Both the position numbers and the translations under genes were made by a program. 22,851 nucleotides of DNA from Ichthyophonus hoferi (Eukaryota > Opisthokonta > Ichthyosporea > Ichthyophonida > Ichthyophonidae): the NCBI GenBank assembly GCA_002751075.1, contig NAOQ01000529.1, positions 1-22,851 on the forward strand, given 5' to 3'. Of the stretch, positions 9,048 to 19,830 are shown one piece after another. The notes beneath the pieces were generated by a model, which ran no database searches, was not told the DNA's origin, and worked only from the letters and a program-made list of their open reading frames with translations. Position 1 is the stretch's first letter. Each line of letters opens with the position of its first letter.

Positions 9048-12000
9048 ATGGATCATCATAGTGTAAGTATGTATGTTCCTGTTGGTATTTCTCTTAAACT
9101 CCATTTGGATACATGCATACACTTACATATATTAATTATTGTTCTTGCTATCCTATTCTCTTGTAGAATGCTCCCCTCCTTGTGGCTTTGGCTAAAGCCC
9201 AAGCCAATCAGGGGTGGCAATCCACCTCATCTACCGTTGAAGACCCAACCGTAAGCGACTGTGACATCATCACTGATTCGTGTGACGGACGTAGTGTAGG
9301 GCCAGAAGATGAATCAACTGCTGATGGGGATGGAGAGGATGATGCCGTTAAACTTACCGATGAGGAGCATAGATTTGAGAACGTCACGGCTGGGTGGTGG
9401 GATCGGTGCACAGTTTGTGACCATCCATTCAGTAAAGGACAAACAGATGGACTACTTTGTATTGGTAGGTGGTCATGTATGTTAGAGTGATATGTACATG
9501 TATATTTTTTATTTTATTTTATTCAATCATCATTTATCCCCTGAGTCAATCTAACTCCGTATATATGCATAAAAGCCAACAACCAATCGTTATGATTGAT
9601 TTTTTTAATTTCACACTGCAAGAAGAGTACATTAGGATTGGGCAACTGCTTGCCATGGTTGCATTCAAAGTTTTTATTTTTTTATTTTTATCATTGTTTT
9701 ACCCCTCTTCCTATTTTATCCAATCATCCATTCAGTGTCTTGCAGGGTGGTTATTGTCCAGTCACTTACCTGACCATTAACCAACCATAGGATGCGATAT
9801 CATGACCCATCATCCATGCTTCGTACAATTATTGGTGGAGGAGACTTCTACACCAAAGTTTGTTTGCCTCCTTATTTCTTTTAATTGGCTGCATATCACT
9901 ACATATAATATCATTATAACAATATTTCCTTTTATAGTGATAATTGAAATTATATTCAAATATATATATATATATATTGACCAAGCAGAGAGTGTACATA
10001 AAAAATTATATTGTAAAATATCAATGAACCAATATATATATATCTACCTTTACGATTACTATACAATAGGGTTTTAGAATTTGATTATTGGCCAATAGTT
10101 CATTTGCATATAATTATATAATTACACAAATAGGTTGATTGGAGGAGCCCCTGTTATAGTATGATTAGATAGTAAGATAACCCCCTAAATCTAGCTAAAT
10201 ATTCATGGATCAGTTTTGGATAGATTTAGGTTCTGTTGACTATGTATCTGAATACTTCATACCATATTACATATGGTATACTATTTTATACCACAAGAGC
10301 TGTATTTCTTTAGTAACCAGGGCAACACCAATCAATCCCATCAGAATAAATCACAAGAGCCTTCTGAAGTGTGATAAATCACGAGTAACACCAGCTCGCC
10401 AGGGAGCCTATAGGATAACTAAATCTAGTATGGTGCTATGTAGGTATTCCTTGCTTATGCATCTATATATGGTATATATACTACACACCAATCATTTCTT
10501 TTACTTGATGATTTCTCTAATCCTGATTGAGTACATTCATACTTTATAACCCTTTTCCCCAATTAATACATTCCTCATTCCTTGGTGAAGGCAGTTTATT
10601 GGTTAATTAAACTTTTTAAACCAAAGGGAGTCTTGAAACGTCACGGGTAGTGGGAACCATTGACTAATGACCATTTAAAGTGTGGATCTGATTGATTGAT
10701 ATTTATTAACGAACATTGTTGAGATCCTTATGCTATACATAATGGGCTGAGGTTTTTAGAATGAGAAAAGGTCAGCCAATGCACTCTCAGGGATCTAATT
10801 AATTAGTGGTATAACACCATATTAGGACGGTAGAGCTCTACCATACATCTGTACATGTTGTCACTGTGACCTTTCTTATTGGTTCTTTATGACGTAATAA
10901 TACCATAAAAAGATGCAAGGATAAAAGTATATACCTAATAGTAAGTTTACACAAATGGTTTAAATAATTGTACCGACCAATCCACGGATTGATTAAAAAC
11001 ATAAGCCAATCTATTGCAATCTGACATCCAATCATATGATGCCCAGTGAGACAACAATTTGAACACGTGCAAGACGAATTAATGAAGAATGCCTCTAAGG
11101 AGGATACTGTCACAGTAAAGTGAGTAGAGATTGGTGTTATGGTTTAATCTATTTTAAACACGCATTGTGAATGGATAGATCTTTCCACATTAAAATATTT
11201 GGGGGTTATATTTACTACCGCAGTAGTGTGAGTAGGAATCAGTTGCCAATCAAGATATCTTTCTCATGACTTCCAGCCAATAGCTCTCATCCAATCAAAC
11301 TCAACCTTTTTAACACCTAGCTATCATTCTATCTACGTCTCATTTCCCTTTTGTCATATTCATTGACCGTTTATCATATGTCTATAGATTAATAATTATA
11401 TATTAATAGCACCACGCCCTTATTCAGGTCTCTGAGTGTTTGTTTTCTTTTTATTTTCTTTTTCATCCAATGAAATCTCCCCTTTAAATATATCCACCTG
11501 GCTATGCCTATAAGCGCAGGATTGATATTCTATATATATATATAGACAACAGCAATTAGTTGACTTAATGTGAAATTGTTAGAGCTCCTCTCAAATATAG
11601 AAGAATACATGGAGAGGTGTGACATAATTGGCTCATTAAACGCTTGAGGTCTGAAAGTGACGTACCTACTACTAGATAATTGGACATTATAGTATAAAAT
11701 CTGGAACTGCTCAATAGGTATAATTTTATGGCCAGTAAGAAAATCTAAAGGTTCGACCATTGGTATTGACACAGTGACGTATACGCAGGGCATTCAAACA
11801 ATTTGTTGCCTATCTATATGAGGAATCTCAACTCGAAAAAACCCGTGATCAGTTTGCATTGATTCAGGTATGCGATCGGATCTTGATTGGAATGTCGTTG
11901 ATGGGATATTGTGATAGTGATGTTTGTATGATCTATGTGACTGGGTTATGGAATCAGTTCAATTGTAATTAATAGATTAATAGATGACGCTTTTCTTTTT

Positions 12001-15000
12001 TTCTCTTTAATATTTAAAATTACAATGTTAATAATTACAGGTTTAATAGCTCATTAAAAATATAAAATGCAGTTCAAATAAAGTTTTGAGAATTTTGAGA
12101 ATTTATATATATATATATATGCACTCGTGGTTAGACCCACAACCATCCAATCACACTCTGCCTTGTACTCACCACATCCAATCTCCTACAGGCATTTCGA
12201 GACATTCTTAACAGGACTCTTAAGACTGGGCCAACCATGGCTCAGGGCGAGAAATGCTATGCCCTATTTAGGACCACGTTGAATAGTGCCAAAGTGAGCA
12301 CTTGACTTGTCGTGTTTCTATTGGTGTTTGTATTTTAATCTAATCTATTTTCCTTTTTGGGTAAATCATCTTTCTTCCAATAACAAATCTTGTTTTCTTT
12401 TATTATAGTTTATTTGTTTTTTTAAAAAAAAATAATGGGGCTATTTCTATTGGTTCTTTAATTAAGAATCAGTGCTCTTCGTATACTTTAACCAATGGTG
12501 TTTCTATGAGAGTTTATTGTTTACCAATATTTACGCGACAAACAAGACTTTCATTAGCTGTTATTCTGATAGGTTTAAAGGAAAGGAGAATAAGGAAACA
12601 ATAAATGATTAATCATTGGTGGAAAGCCATGATAGTCATGCAGGCGATGGATCGATAGATCTTGAAGTGATGGTTGAAATACAGATGACCTATCAGGTCT
12701 TTTGTTTATATTTATGTCCCCAAAAGAACCAATCCATCAGCAGATGCACTGCTAGATACTGTACACTTAAACACCTATATACATATACACTATACTCTCT
12801 GTCTATGCCTATACATACTTACCTGGGCTTATGGGATTGTAGTACTATGTTGGTCATCGTCTACTGGGTGTGAACGACTTGGAGGCCAGAGACTTGGCGG
12901 TAAGATTACCAACCAACCATCTTACTGTTACCATAACAACCACATTACCTTATTGCTCTCAGATTGATTCTCTCCATCTATATATATCCTTACTCTATCC
13001 AATCCATCACCCTGGTCTATGTTATCCAATCCACCTACTGGAATGATTCCCATCTCATTTCAATCTCTGTTTTGATAGGAAGGGCTGACGATCAAAGGCC
13101 ACAACTTATTCCGCCGTATTAAAGCCCATGAGCTTCGGGGATTAACTTTCACCGGCAAGGAGAAGCACGTGCACGCTCCTAACGTCATGGCTAGTATTGA
13201 TTGGTTTAACCAGGTAGGTGAGAGGCTTCTATAACGTCATATCTTGGTAGAAATAGAAAGATCTGATTGGATAGCTGGGGTAGGGGTATGAAGGGTGGAA
13301 GACCAACCCTATATATGGCTAGTGTATGCACGTTCTTATTCGAAGAGACCAAGTGGATCAGGTAGCTGATTGGTGCAATTCCGATGCAGATTACCATGTT
13401 TGTTGTTACAGAAGTGTTGTCGACATGGGATAGGAGGGAAAGAGCCAATATAATCACTTTCTTTATCACCGTGGCAGAGGTAAGGGCTTTTTGATTGGAC
13501 AGGGTTAGTCAATCTAGTGATTGTAACCTGATGCATTACTTTCTTATTGATTTCTATTGGTCATTATTCATAAGGAGAGAAATGAACGAGAAAATGATTG
13601 AGTCACCTACACCAATTATATTGCATGGTTATATATCGTTATACTAGTTGAAACCAGTCTAGGCCAATAAGATCTTCTACCTACCATGATACCCTTCTTA
13701 CCCAATCACTATGCATTATTTCAATTTTAAAAGTGAATGCTATTAATAATAAAAGGTATATATCCATCCTTTCTTGAACCCACCAATGGGCTGGACTGAA
13801 CTGACCGGTACTAGCTCTACTCCAATTATATGTAACCTCTTGACTGACTTATACCCACTCATTGTGTAGTGCTGTCGCACCCTCTGTGAATACAATGCCC
13901 TCAAAGCCATTCTAGGGGGCCTTCAGGCTGCCTCAGTCTACAGGCTGAAGAAAACCTGGGCGGTATGTGGTTGGCTAATATAACTGTTTCCATAGCAACA
14001 CCTGAACCTCTCTCTTTCTCTCCCTCTATATCTATATTTATCTCGGTTTTATTTCTCTTTCCTTGTTTTGGCTCTAAATGATTGGTCTATTCTATTTACC
14101 CCTCTCTGTTCTTTTATAGAGCCTTACCTAGTGGCTGGATAAATTTTAAACATTATTAATAGATGCATTTACCTATAGATGGTGCCCAGCCCGTATGTGC
14201 ACCTTATGACGGTTCTGGCCCGGCTCATGAGCGAGGAAGATAATTGGCACTGCTATCGAGTAGCCCTCACACGGACCAATGGACATCTTCCTTGTGTACC
14301 CTTCCTGGGTGCGTATTGGCTGCCTGAGAGAGGGATTTGTATTTATTTTTATTTAATTATATACTATTTTATCTAGGCCTTTTTATTAGTCAGTATTTCT
14401 CTATTTATAGATATATATTAATCCATTGGTCTTCTCTCAACCCTAGGTTCCAGTTTATGTGTTTTGATTGGTCAGTCCTTCTATTAAAGCTGACTATGTT
14501 TGCATGGCTATTGGCTCAGGCTACTAGGATGCATGTCTAAATATATATATATATATATAGCAATGCATATATATAACTAATAGTATTTGATTTTACACAG
14601 CCATATAAGGTAAACTAACAGAGTATGGACCAATAACAGGGGTGGTCTTAACGGACTTGACATATCTTGATGTTGCTTTTTCTGGCCAACGAGATGTTCT
14701 TGAAGCCAAGGTGAGTCAATTATATGCCTCTATTTCCCTCCTCTATGTATGGAAATCCTTTTTTTAGTTTCTTTTTAAAATTTAAAATTCCTATTTTTAT
14801 AGCTCTGTATCTTTTATGTGACTGGACCGGCCAATCAAAATGATATACCAATCGGAGGTTATGTTATTGGTGACAAACAGATAAACTTTAATAACTTTTA
14901 GTGATTGGGTATGAGAGCAAGAGTAGAAGGGAGAAGTTTATAAGGTTTACTGTGTTGCTATAGAAATCACGAGAGGAAAGCTCTGATTGGTCGGAATGAT

Positions 15001-18000
15001 ATGATGCCTCTATATATAGCCATTTTACTAACACGTGGTGGACAGACCGAGGAGATTGTCCAATCAGTGCTTTTCTTGCAAAAGACACCCTATAACCTTG
15101 AAACGATTTATGGAATTGATGTGTACGTCAATAATCTTAAGGTATGCAAATATATCCATTTGTATAACTATCTATATTTGCATAGTTCTATCTGCGCATC
15201 TCTCTCTCTCTTTCTCTTTGTTGCTTACTATACCTATATATGGTAACTATCAGCATCATTCTTTCCCTGATCTATGTATATATTTACAGCCTACAAACCC
15301 TATAAATATCAACCAATCATATCCCTTAGTTTTCGACAAATGAGGACCAACACTATGCACGCAGTCTGCTATTGGAGCACAGACCCAAGCATTCCAGCAG
15401 CCTGTCACTTTCTAGTGTAGTAGTGGATGTGCAGGAAAGGAGGCTTACGGTAGGTCCTTGGGGTTTATTGTGGGGCTTTCATTGGTTGTGTTCATTTTAT
15501 TCATTTAATTTTATTATTTTAATTGTCTTTTTCTTAGCTATATGTTGTGATATGGTATGATTTAATATAATATGGTATATATTTTTATTATTTTGTGGGA
15601 AATAAGGCCATATTTGGGTACCTATTATGTTTAATAATTGGCTCTTTTCTTATATAGCTGTACCAATAAAATTTAAGAAACCAAGCTAATGCACTTACAT
15701 ATATATGTATGTATATATAAACTATGTTCGAGTTAGTGTTTTTACTGCAATAAACAACATAATTTTTTCCATTTATTTGTTTTCCGTTTGATTGGGAATA
15801 TATATATGTATATATATTTATATAATCTTGATAGCGAAACATCATTTAGAATGAAACCCTCCATATATCGCTGTAAATTTGTAAATTTGTAAATTCACTT
15901 GTCGCACTATGACACTAACCACCTGGCCCTCTCTCCCCTGCAGCACAGCCGGGAACTCAATCGGAGTATAAGATTTTCCCGGAGAAGTGCATCGTCATTA
16001 CTGTTCAACACGTACTAATCCCCCTACACTACTATAAACCCCCACTATAGCAATTTGTAATTAGTAAATGAATTTACATGGTTGGAATTACAAACACATA
16101 CTGTATACGTTTATATATATACCGTTATACTGCTTACTATTGTAATATACTCCTGCACGAGCCTACCACATATAGTTCTAATTCCTTCTTTCTCATAGGT
16201 CGGATGAGCCGAACGGAAAGCAAGACAGCCAATCAGACATAGATTATGTGAGATCCCCCTCCCCATTGTAATTTCAATACCATGTTTCTTTCTTTAATGC
16301 CTTCCACATTATTGGCTCATGTTCTATCCAACTTTTATACGATTGGCCGCTTGTCATTCACATAATATTACCCTTTCCTTATTTTTACTTGAGCACTAAC
16401 CACCGTATTATGACTTTCGTCCAATAGGACCCTAAGGCTATGAACTTGGAAGACAGTGGTCCCCGTAGAAAAGCAAGTTTCCTATGTTGTGATTAGCTCT
16501 ATATCATGGTTAATATTATGACAGTTTTATGTTCCCTGTTGATGAGTGTAGCCAATAAGAACACGAGAGGGTAGGGAGGGGTATAGTACACTGTAATCTA
16601 GTGTCTAGCGATAGGGTAATACAATCCAATCAACTAACCATGGGGGGGTTCCCTATAGTCTAGCATTGACTTAACGGAAAAGGGACGAATGTTGGAACTG
16701 GATGCCGACAATACCTCAGCTGTACGTTCTTCTCCTTCTCTCTCTTTATTGGTCCCTTATCTTCTAAAAGTATTGCCATTTCACCAGGACTACCTGTGCT
16801 TCCTTTAAACCAATGACTAATCACCTGTCTCATACCAAAAACTAACAATACAATACATACTATAGTATACCCTACACCACCGGTTCTGACCCGACTCGTC
16901 CTCTCTCTTCCTACAGACTCGACCCGTAGTACAAGCCCGACGCAGCACGGCTTCGGACTGCGGGGCCATTAACAGAGACAGTGTAATATTCCGATCACGC
17001 CCTCTTCCTACTCCCCCCGTCGGCTGGGCAGCCAAGGAGGCCTCCACTCCTGCCACACGTAGTTCAGCTGGTAACTTAAACACTGAGTCGCCGCTATCCC
17101 CTTCTTATGATTCAGCAGCAGCTTCTAGGCGTCCCTCTCCCTCTCTAAGGAAAATCAACGAACGTGGAGAAAGAACACGTAGTAATAATGCTGCCAGTGC
17201 CAGAACTCCAGCCCTATCTCAACTTTCTCATCCACCAAGAAGTGTTTCAGATCCCTTTACTTCTAGGTTGCACAGTGACAGTAACGATAACCATAGCAAC
17301 AGCAATAATGATAGCTCAGGCATCAAATCAGAACCACAACTATCAAACTCAAGCCCTCTTACTAGTAGTTTACCTAGTGACATTAACGTTAATGATAACT
17401 GCACAATCAGCAAACTCCAACTCCAACAACCATTATCCTCAATTAGTTCCAGTGAAGTTGGAAGTGATAGTTTAAAGGAACATATTTATGTGAATGGTAA
17501 TAATATTAGTAATAATTCTGGCTGCTTGCGCTGTAATTGTAGTGATGATGATTGTATTTGTAATAATAATTCTAATAGTAACTATTCTAATAATACCTAT
17601 GGGAATAATAATTGGAGTAATAGTGAGTGGGATGACGATAATATTTACATGAATAACAATCATATTCTTTATCATCAACCCATGACCCTGGAATCGACCT
17701 TTAGTGAGCAAGATCTCATTGGTCAAATATCACGGCCTAAGTTAGGCAGATTACGTACTACAGTCAGCCAACCACTCTTAGTGGATAGAAATTCCGATGA
17801 TGATTGGTCCTCCAGTGACACGCCCCTATACGCTTACCAGAGCTCTGGTGAGCTGGTACCCACACCAAGGCGCGACAGTGGTACATTTGAAGAGGGTGAC
17901 GTAGGGCGTAAACAAGCTTGCATAAGACTGATGTCATACCGTGGTGACAGCATCAAGGCTCCCGCCGCCAATGGACTCACTGATACCACTGCAGGCCCCG

Positions 18001-18284
18001 TGATTTCTAACCATATAGAAGATGGCAGCGAACCTGAATACGATACTTTAGAAATAGAAACCACCAGTAATGATATTAATCCAACCCCGACCAACGTGGG
18101 TCACGGGGATACCATATTAGGACACCAGGAACAGAAAGATTTATGGGATATATTAAAAAGACTACACGGCCGACAAGTACAGTTAACGAATGTAGATAAG
18201 GAAACCACGCGTGGAGCTCGGTTGTGGGCACAACAAATGGACGACTTAACGTCGGCATTGCTGCTATTCTCGCATAATGGCTAG
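9048..18284 (+). CDS. C1-domain RasGEF (CDC25-type exchange factor), 20-exon model
   Basis: Predicted to load GTP on a Ras-family GTPase at membranes. Exons: 9048-9062, 9167-9464, 9791-9857, 10321-10427, 11047-11119, 11789-11867, 12192-12293, 12843-12899, 13079-13213, 13390-13479, 13870-13962, 14179-14308, 14640-14710, 15046-15141, 15330-15449, 15944-16011, 16199-16247, 16428-16472, 16659-16721, 16917-18284. All phases agree and give 1041 residues. A C1-type zinc finger spans about 73-115 (H-x12-C-x2-C-x13-C-x2-C-x4-H-x2-C). The CDC25 domain spans about 250-490: LFRRIKAHEL, HAPNVMASIDWFNQ, FFITVAE, AILGGL, RLKKTWA and PCVPFLGVVLTDL, the last matching the RasGEF signature. I see no clear REM domain. 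The tail (587-1041) is Ser/Asn-rich with an SH3-type RPLPTPP and possible phosphotyrosine sites. Less certain: exons 3-4, where a C1 Cys is missing; the exon 4/5 boundary, which has two valid solutions; and intron 13, where an NFxKR-like segment seems absent. The specific GTPase is unknown. Confidence 0.85.
9368..9857 (+). other. C1 zinc-finger coding region, split by an intron
   Basis: His at 9368 starts HRFENVTAGWWDRC. The pair C-x2-C and the Cys before IG are in exon 2; the intron falls inside the Gly codon of CIGC, and exon 3 supplies the second Cys plus the THHPC motif. Spacing matches the C1 consensus up to the last ligand, which should be Cys seven residues later but is not in this model. 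C1 domains bind diacylglycerol/phorbol ester (typical) or proteins and lipids (atypical). Confidence 0.7.
12843..15400 (+). other. CDC25 RasGEF catalytic domain region
   Basis: Exons 8-15 carry the domain in the usual order: the Leu-rich start (GVNDLEARDLAEGLTI), the LFRRIK helix, FNQ, the hairpin region with FFITVAE and CEYNALKAI, RLKKTW, the PS00720-type block split between exons 12 and 13 (14290-14308 and 14640-14660), and a final FLQKTPYNLE helix followed by a SLLLEHRP end. Confidence 0.85.
14803..14901 (+). other. Possible alternative or poison exon in RasGEF intron 13
   Basis: After the acceptor atttttatag at 14802 the frame that continues phase 0 from exon 13 stays open for 32 codons, ends INFNNF and then meets TAG. 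The INF tripeptide recalls the LINFxKR block that RasGEFs carry here and that the main model lacks. It contains two CCAAT words typical of introns in this gene. It may be a chance frame. Confidence 0.2.
16473..16658 (+). other. GC-AG intron in the RasGEF gene
   Basis: The only phase-0 donor that joins exon 18 (ending GPRRK) to exon 19 (SSIDLTEKG) is GCAAGT at 16473-16478, the classic sequence of minor GC donors. Nearby GT dinucleotides are all in phase 1 and would bring stops on joining. Confidence 0.75.
16917..18284 (+). other. RasGEF terminal exon: Ser/Asn-rich tail
   Basis: A single 1368-bp exon encodes 455 residues of mostly low-complexity, probably disordered sequence: basic and Ser/Pro-rich at first, Asn/Ser-rich from about 700 to 835 with a small Cys cluster (CLRCNC, CIC), then acidic patches. 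The last 48 residues look helical (DLWDILKRLHGRQVQL to LLLFSHNG). Confidence 0.85.
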
Positions 18285-18600
18285 AGGGACCTGGCCTGGC
18301 CTGTCTATACGTTTATAGATGGTTTGGTTTTGCGTATATTGAACATAGATACTGTATATTATGCCACGAAGGTTAATGCTACTAACTATTTTTATTCCCT
18401 TGATTTGGTTTTTTTTTTACAAGAATGCTTATTATTATTATAGTTATTACTTATCTTTATCTTTATGTCTATCTCTATTTCTATCTATTGTTCCCAATCA
18501 TCTCATTGGTGATGAGGAATTTGGGTTGCCCTAACAACCAACCATCCAATAATATTGGCCCGTATGTGGCCCGTTTTTAATAAAAGTTTCCCGTCTAATG
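18285..18600 (+). other. RasGEF 3' untranslated region
   Basis: Sequence between the TAG at 18282-18284 and just past the AATAAA at 18579. It is T-rich, with a T run near 18410 and a pyrimidine-rich stretch at 18440-18490. Confidence 0.6.
18579..18584 (+). terminator. Polyadenylation signal AATAAA (RasGEF)
   Basis: A canonical hexamer 295 bp after the stop codon, followed by a GT-containing region. Confidence 0.65.
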
Positions 18601-18604
18601 AATG

Positions 18605-19420
18605 CGTGTTTTTAAAAGCGAAAGTAAGATATACATTGGCTTAGTGCCTGTAAATGAATCCCATTTTTTTTTTTTTTCACACGTACATTTGAAAATGTTT
18701 TTTAGCCTTCATTTAAATTTTCACTTGCTATTGTGGCTGACATAATAACTGCAAAACAGTGAGAAAATACTTAGATACTATACTATACTCTATATACTAT
18801 TTTATACATTATATACTCCATATTCTATACTTTATACTTTATACTATACTCTATATACTATACTCGATACTATTTTATACATTATATACTTTATGTTATA
18901 TACTTTATATACTCTATTTATAACCGGTAAATAGATATATACCGGATAGCAAAGGTCTTTTAAAAACTTAAATAACTGGATTCTATTCGTCATTAATTTA
19001 ATTTAATTTATACCATATATATATATCGTTAACAAGATCTTGATTCTCTGTAGATTGCGCCTTCTTGGGCTGTTAAAATGAAATATTATAATACTGAAGC
19101 CAATAATAAGTAAGACATACTGCACTTTGAACCCTTCCTTACCCTATTGGTTTAAATATAAGATTAAAAACCATTATGAAAGCAAATTATTTAAATGTGG
19201 TGCTGCGGTTGAAGGCCCGTTTTTATTGGCGCTTTATCAGGAAGTTATAGTATTATGAGATTGATTGTATGATGGAAAGAAAGACAAACTAGCCAATAAG
19301 AGACCGGATAGGTACTTGACGAGGAATAACACTGATACAATAGAGTAAAGGTATAAAAGGAAAAGGTATCCTGGTTACCGTTACCATGGTGATATGTAAT
19401 ATGGTAACTAGATTTTAGTG
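18605..19420. other. Convergent intergenic spacer
   Basis: Between the two 3' ends. It holds the degenerate TATAC array (18774-18925) and otherwise AT-rich sequence with no gene seen. Confidence 0.5.
18774..18925. repeat. Degenerate TATAC / TATACT array
   Basis: Words ACTATAC, CTATATACT and TTTATAC recur with irregular spacing, suggesting an old, mutated version of the pure arrays at 1-60 and 21211-21370. Confidence 0.8.
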
Positions 19421-19421
19421 T

Positions 19422-19427
19422 TTTATT
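19422..19427 (-). terminator. Polyadenylation signal AATAAA (mTERF-like gene)
   Basis: TTTATT on the plus strand reads AATAAA on the minus strand, 50 bp beyond the stop of the minus-strand gene. Confidence 0.55.
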
Positions 19428-19476
19428 ATATTTGTATTTCTGTACATGCTCAAAGACCCTGCCATATAAGGGCATA

Positions 19477-19786
19477 TTATGATCTTTTAACCTTTTTTAG
19501 GTGGTATGTCCATACTGGGAATTCTCTTGAAAAAGGACTATCACTTAGACTGAGATAGTTACTAAAGGCTAAAATTTCCTTTTGTTTTGTCTGTAATGAG
19601 GAGAGGGAGAGGAAGAGAGAGAGGGGGTGGTTAAGTGAAATCCCTGATTGGTCTGTTAATTTTAAAATGTTATTAATTAATTATTAATTAATCTATACAA
19701 GTAATATTAGCCGTTGTTAAAATTTTAAAATAATTAGGTTATGAAGTTATTACATAGAAAGATAATATGTATATATATATGTATAA

Positions 19787-19830
<44 letters not shown>

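Noticed and set aside
10100-10180. Candidate small exon giving FVDWRSPC, which would place a Cys at the C1 spacing
   Set aside because: Its donor phase produces a stop when joined to either following exon, and it contains a GATTGG word typical of introns.
10257-10280. Perfect short palindrome (ATACCATAT, spacer, ATATGGTAT)
   Set aside because: Too short and AT-rich to mean more than chance inside an intron.
15001-15045. Upstream extension of RasGEF exon 14 (MMPLYIAILLTRGG)
   Set aside because: Only the acceptor at 15045 matches the phase of exon 13; the upstream residues do not resemble the RasGEF domain.
17228-18258. Several minus-strand frames of 60-86 codons under the RasGEF last exon
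   Set aside because: They are shadows of the plus-strand coding frame, with Ile/Val-rich or odd composition and no family match.
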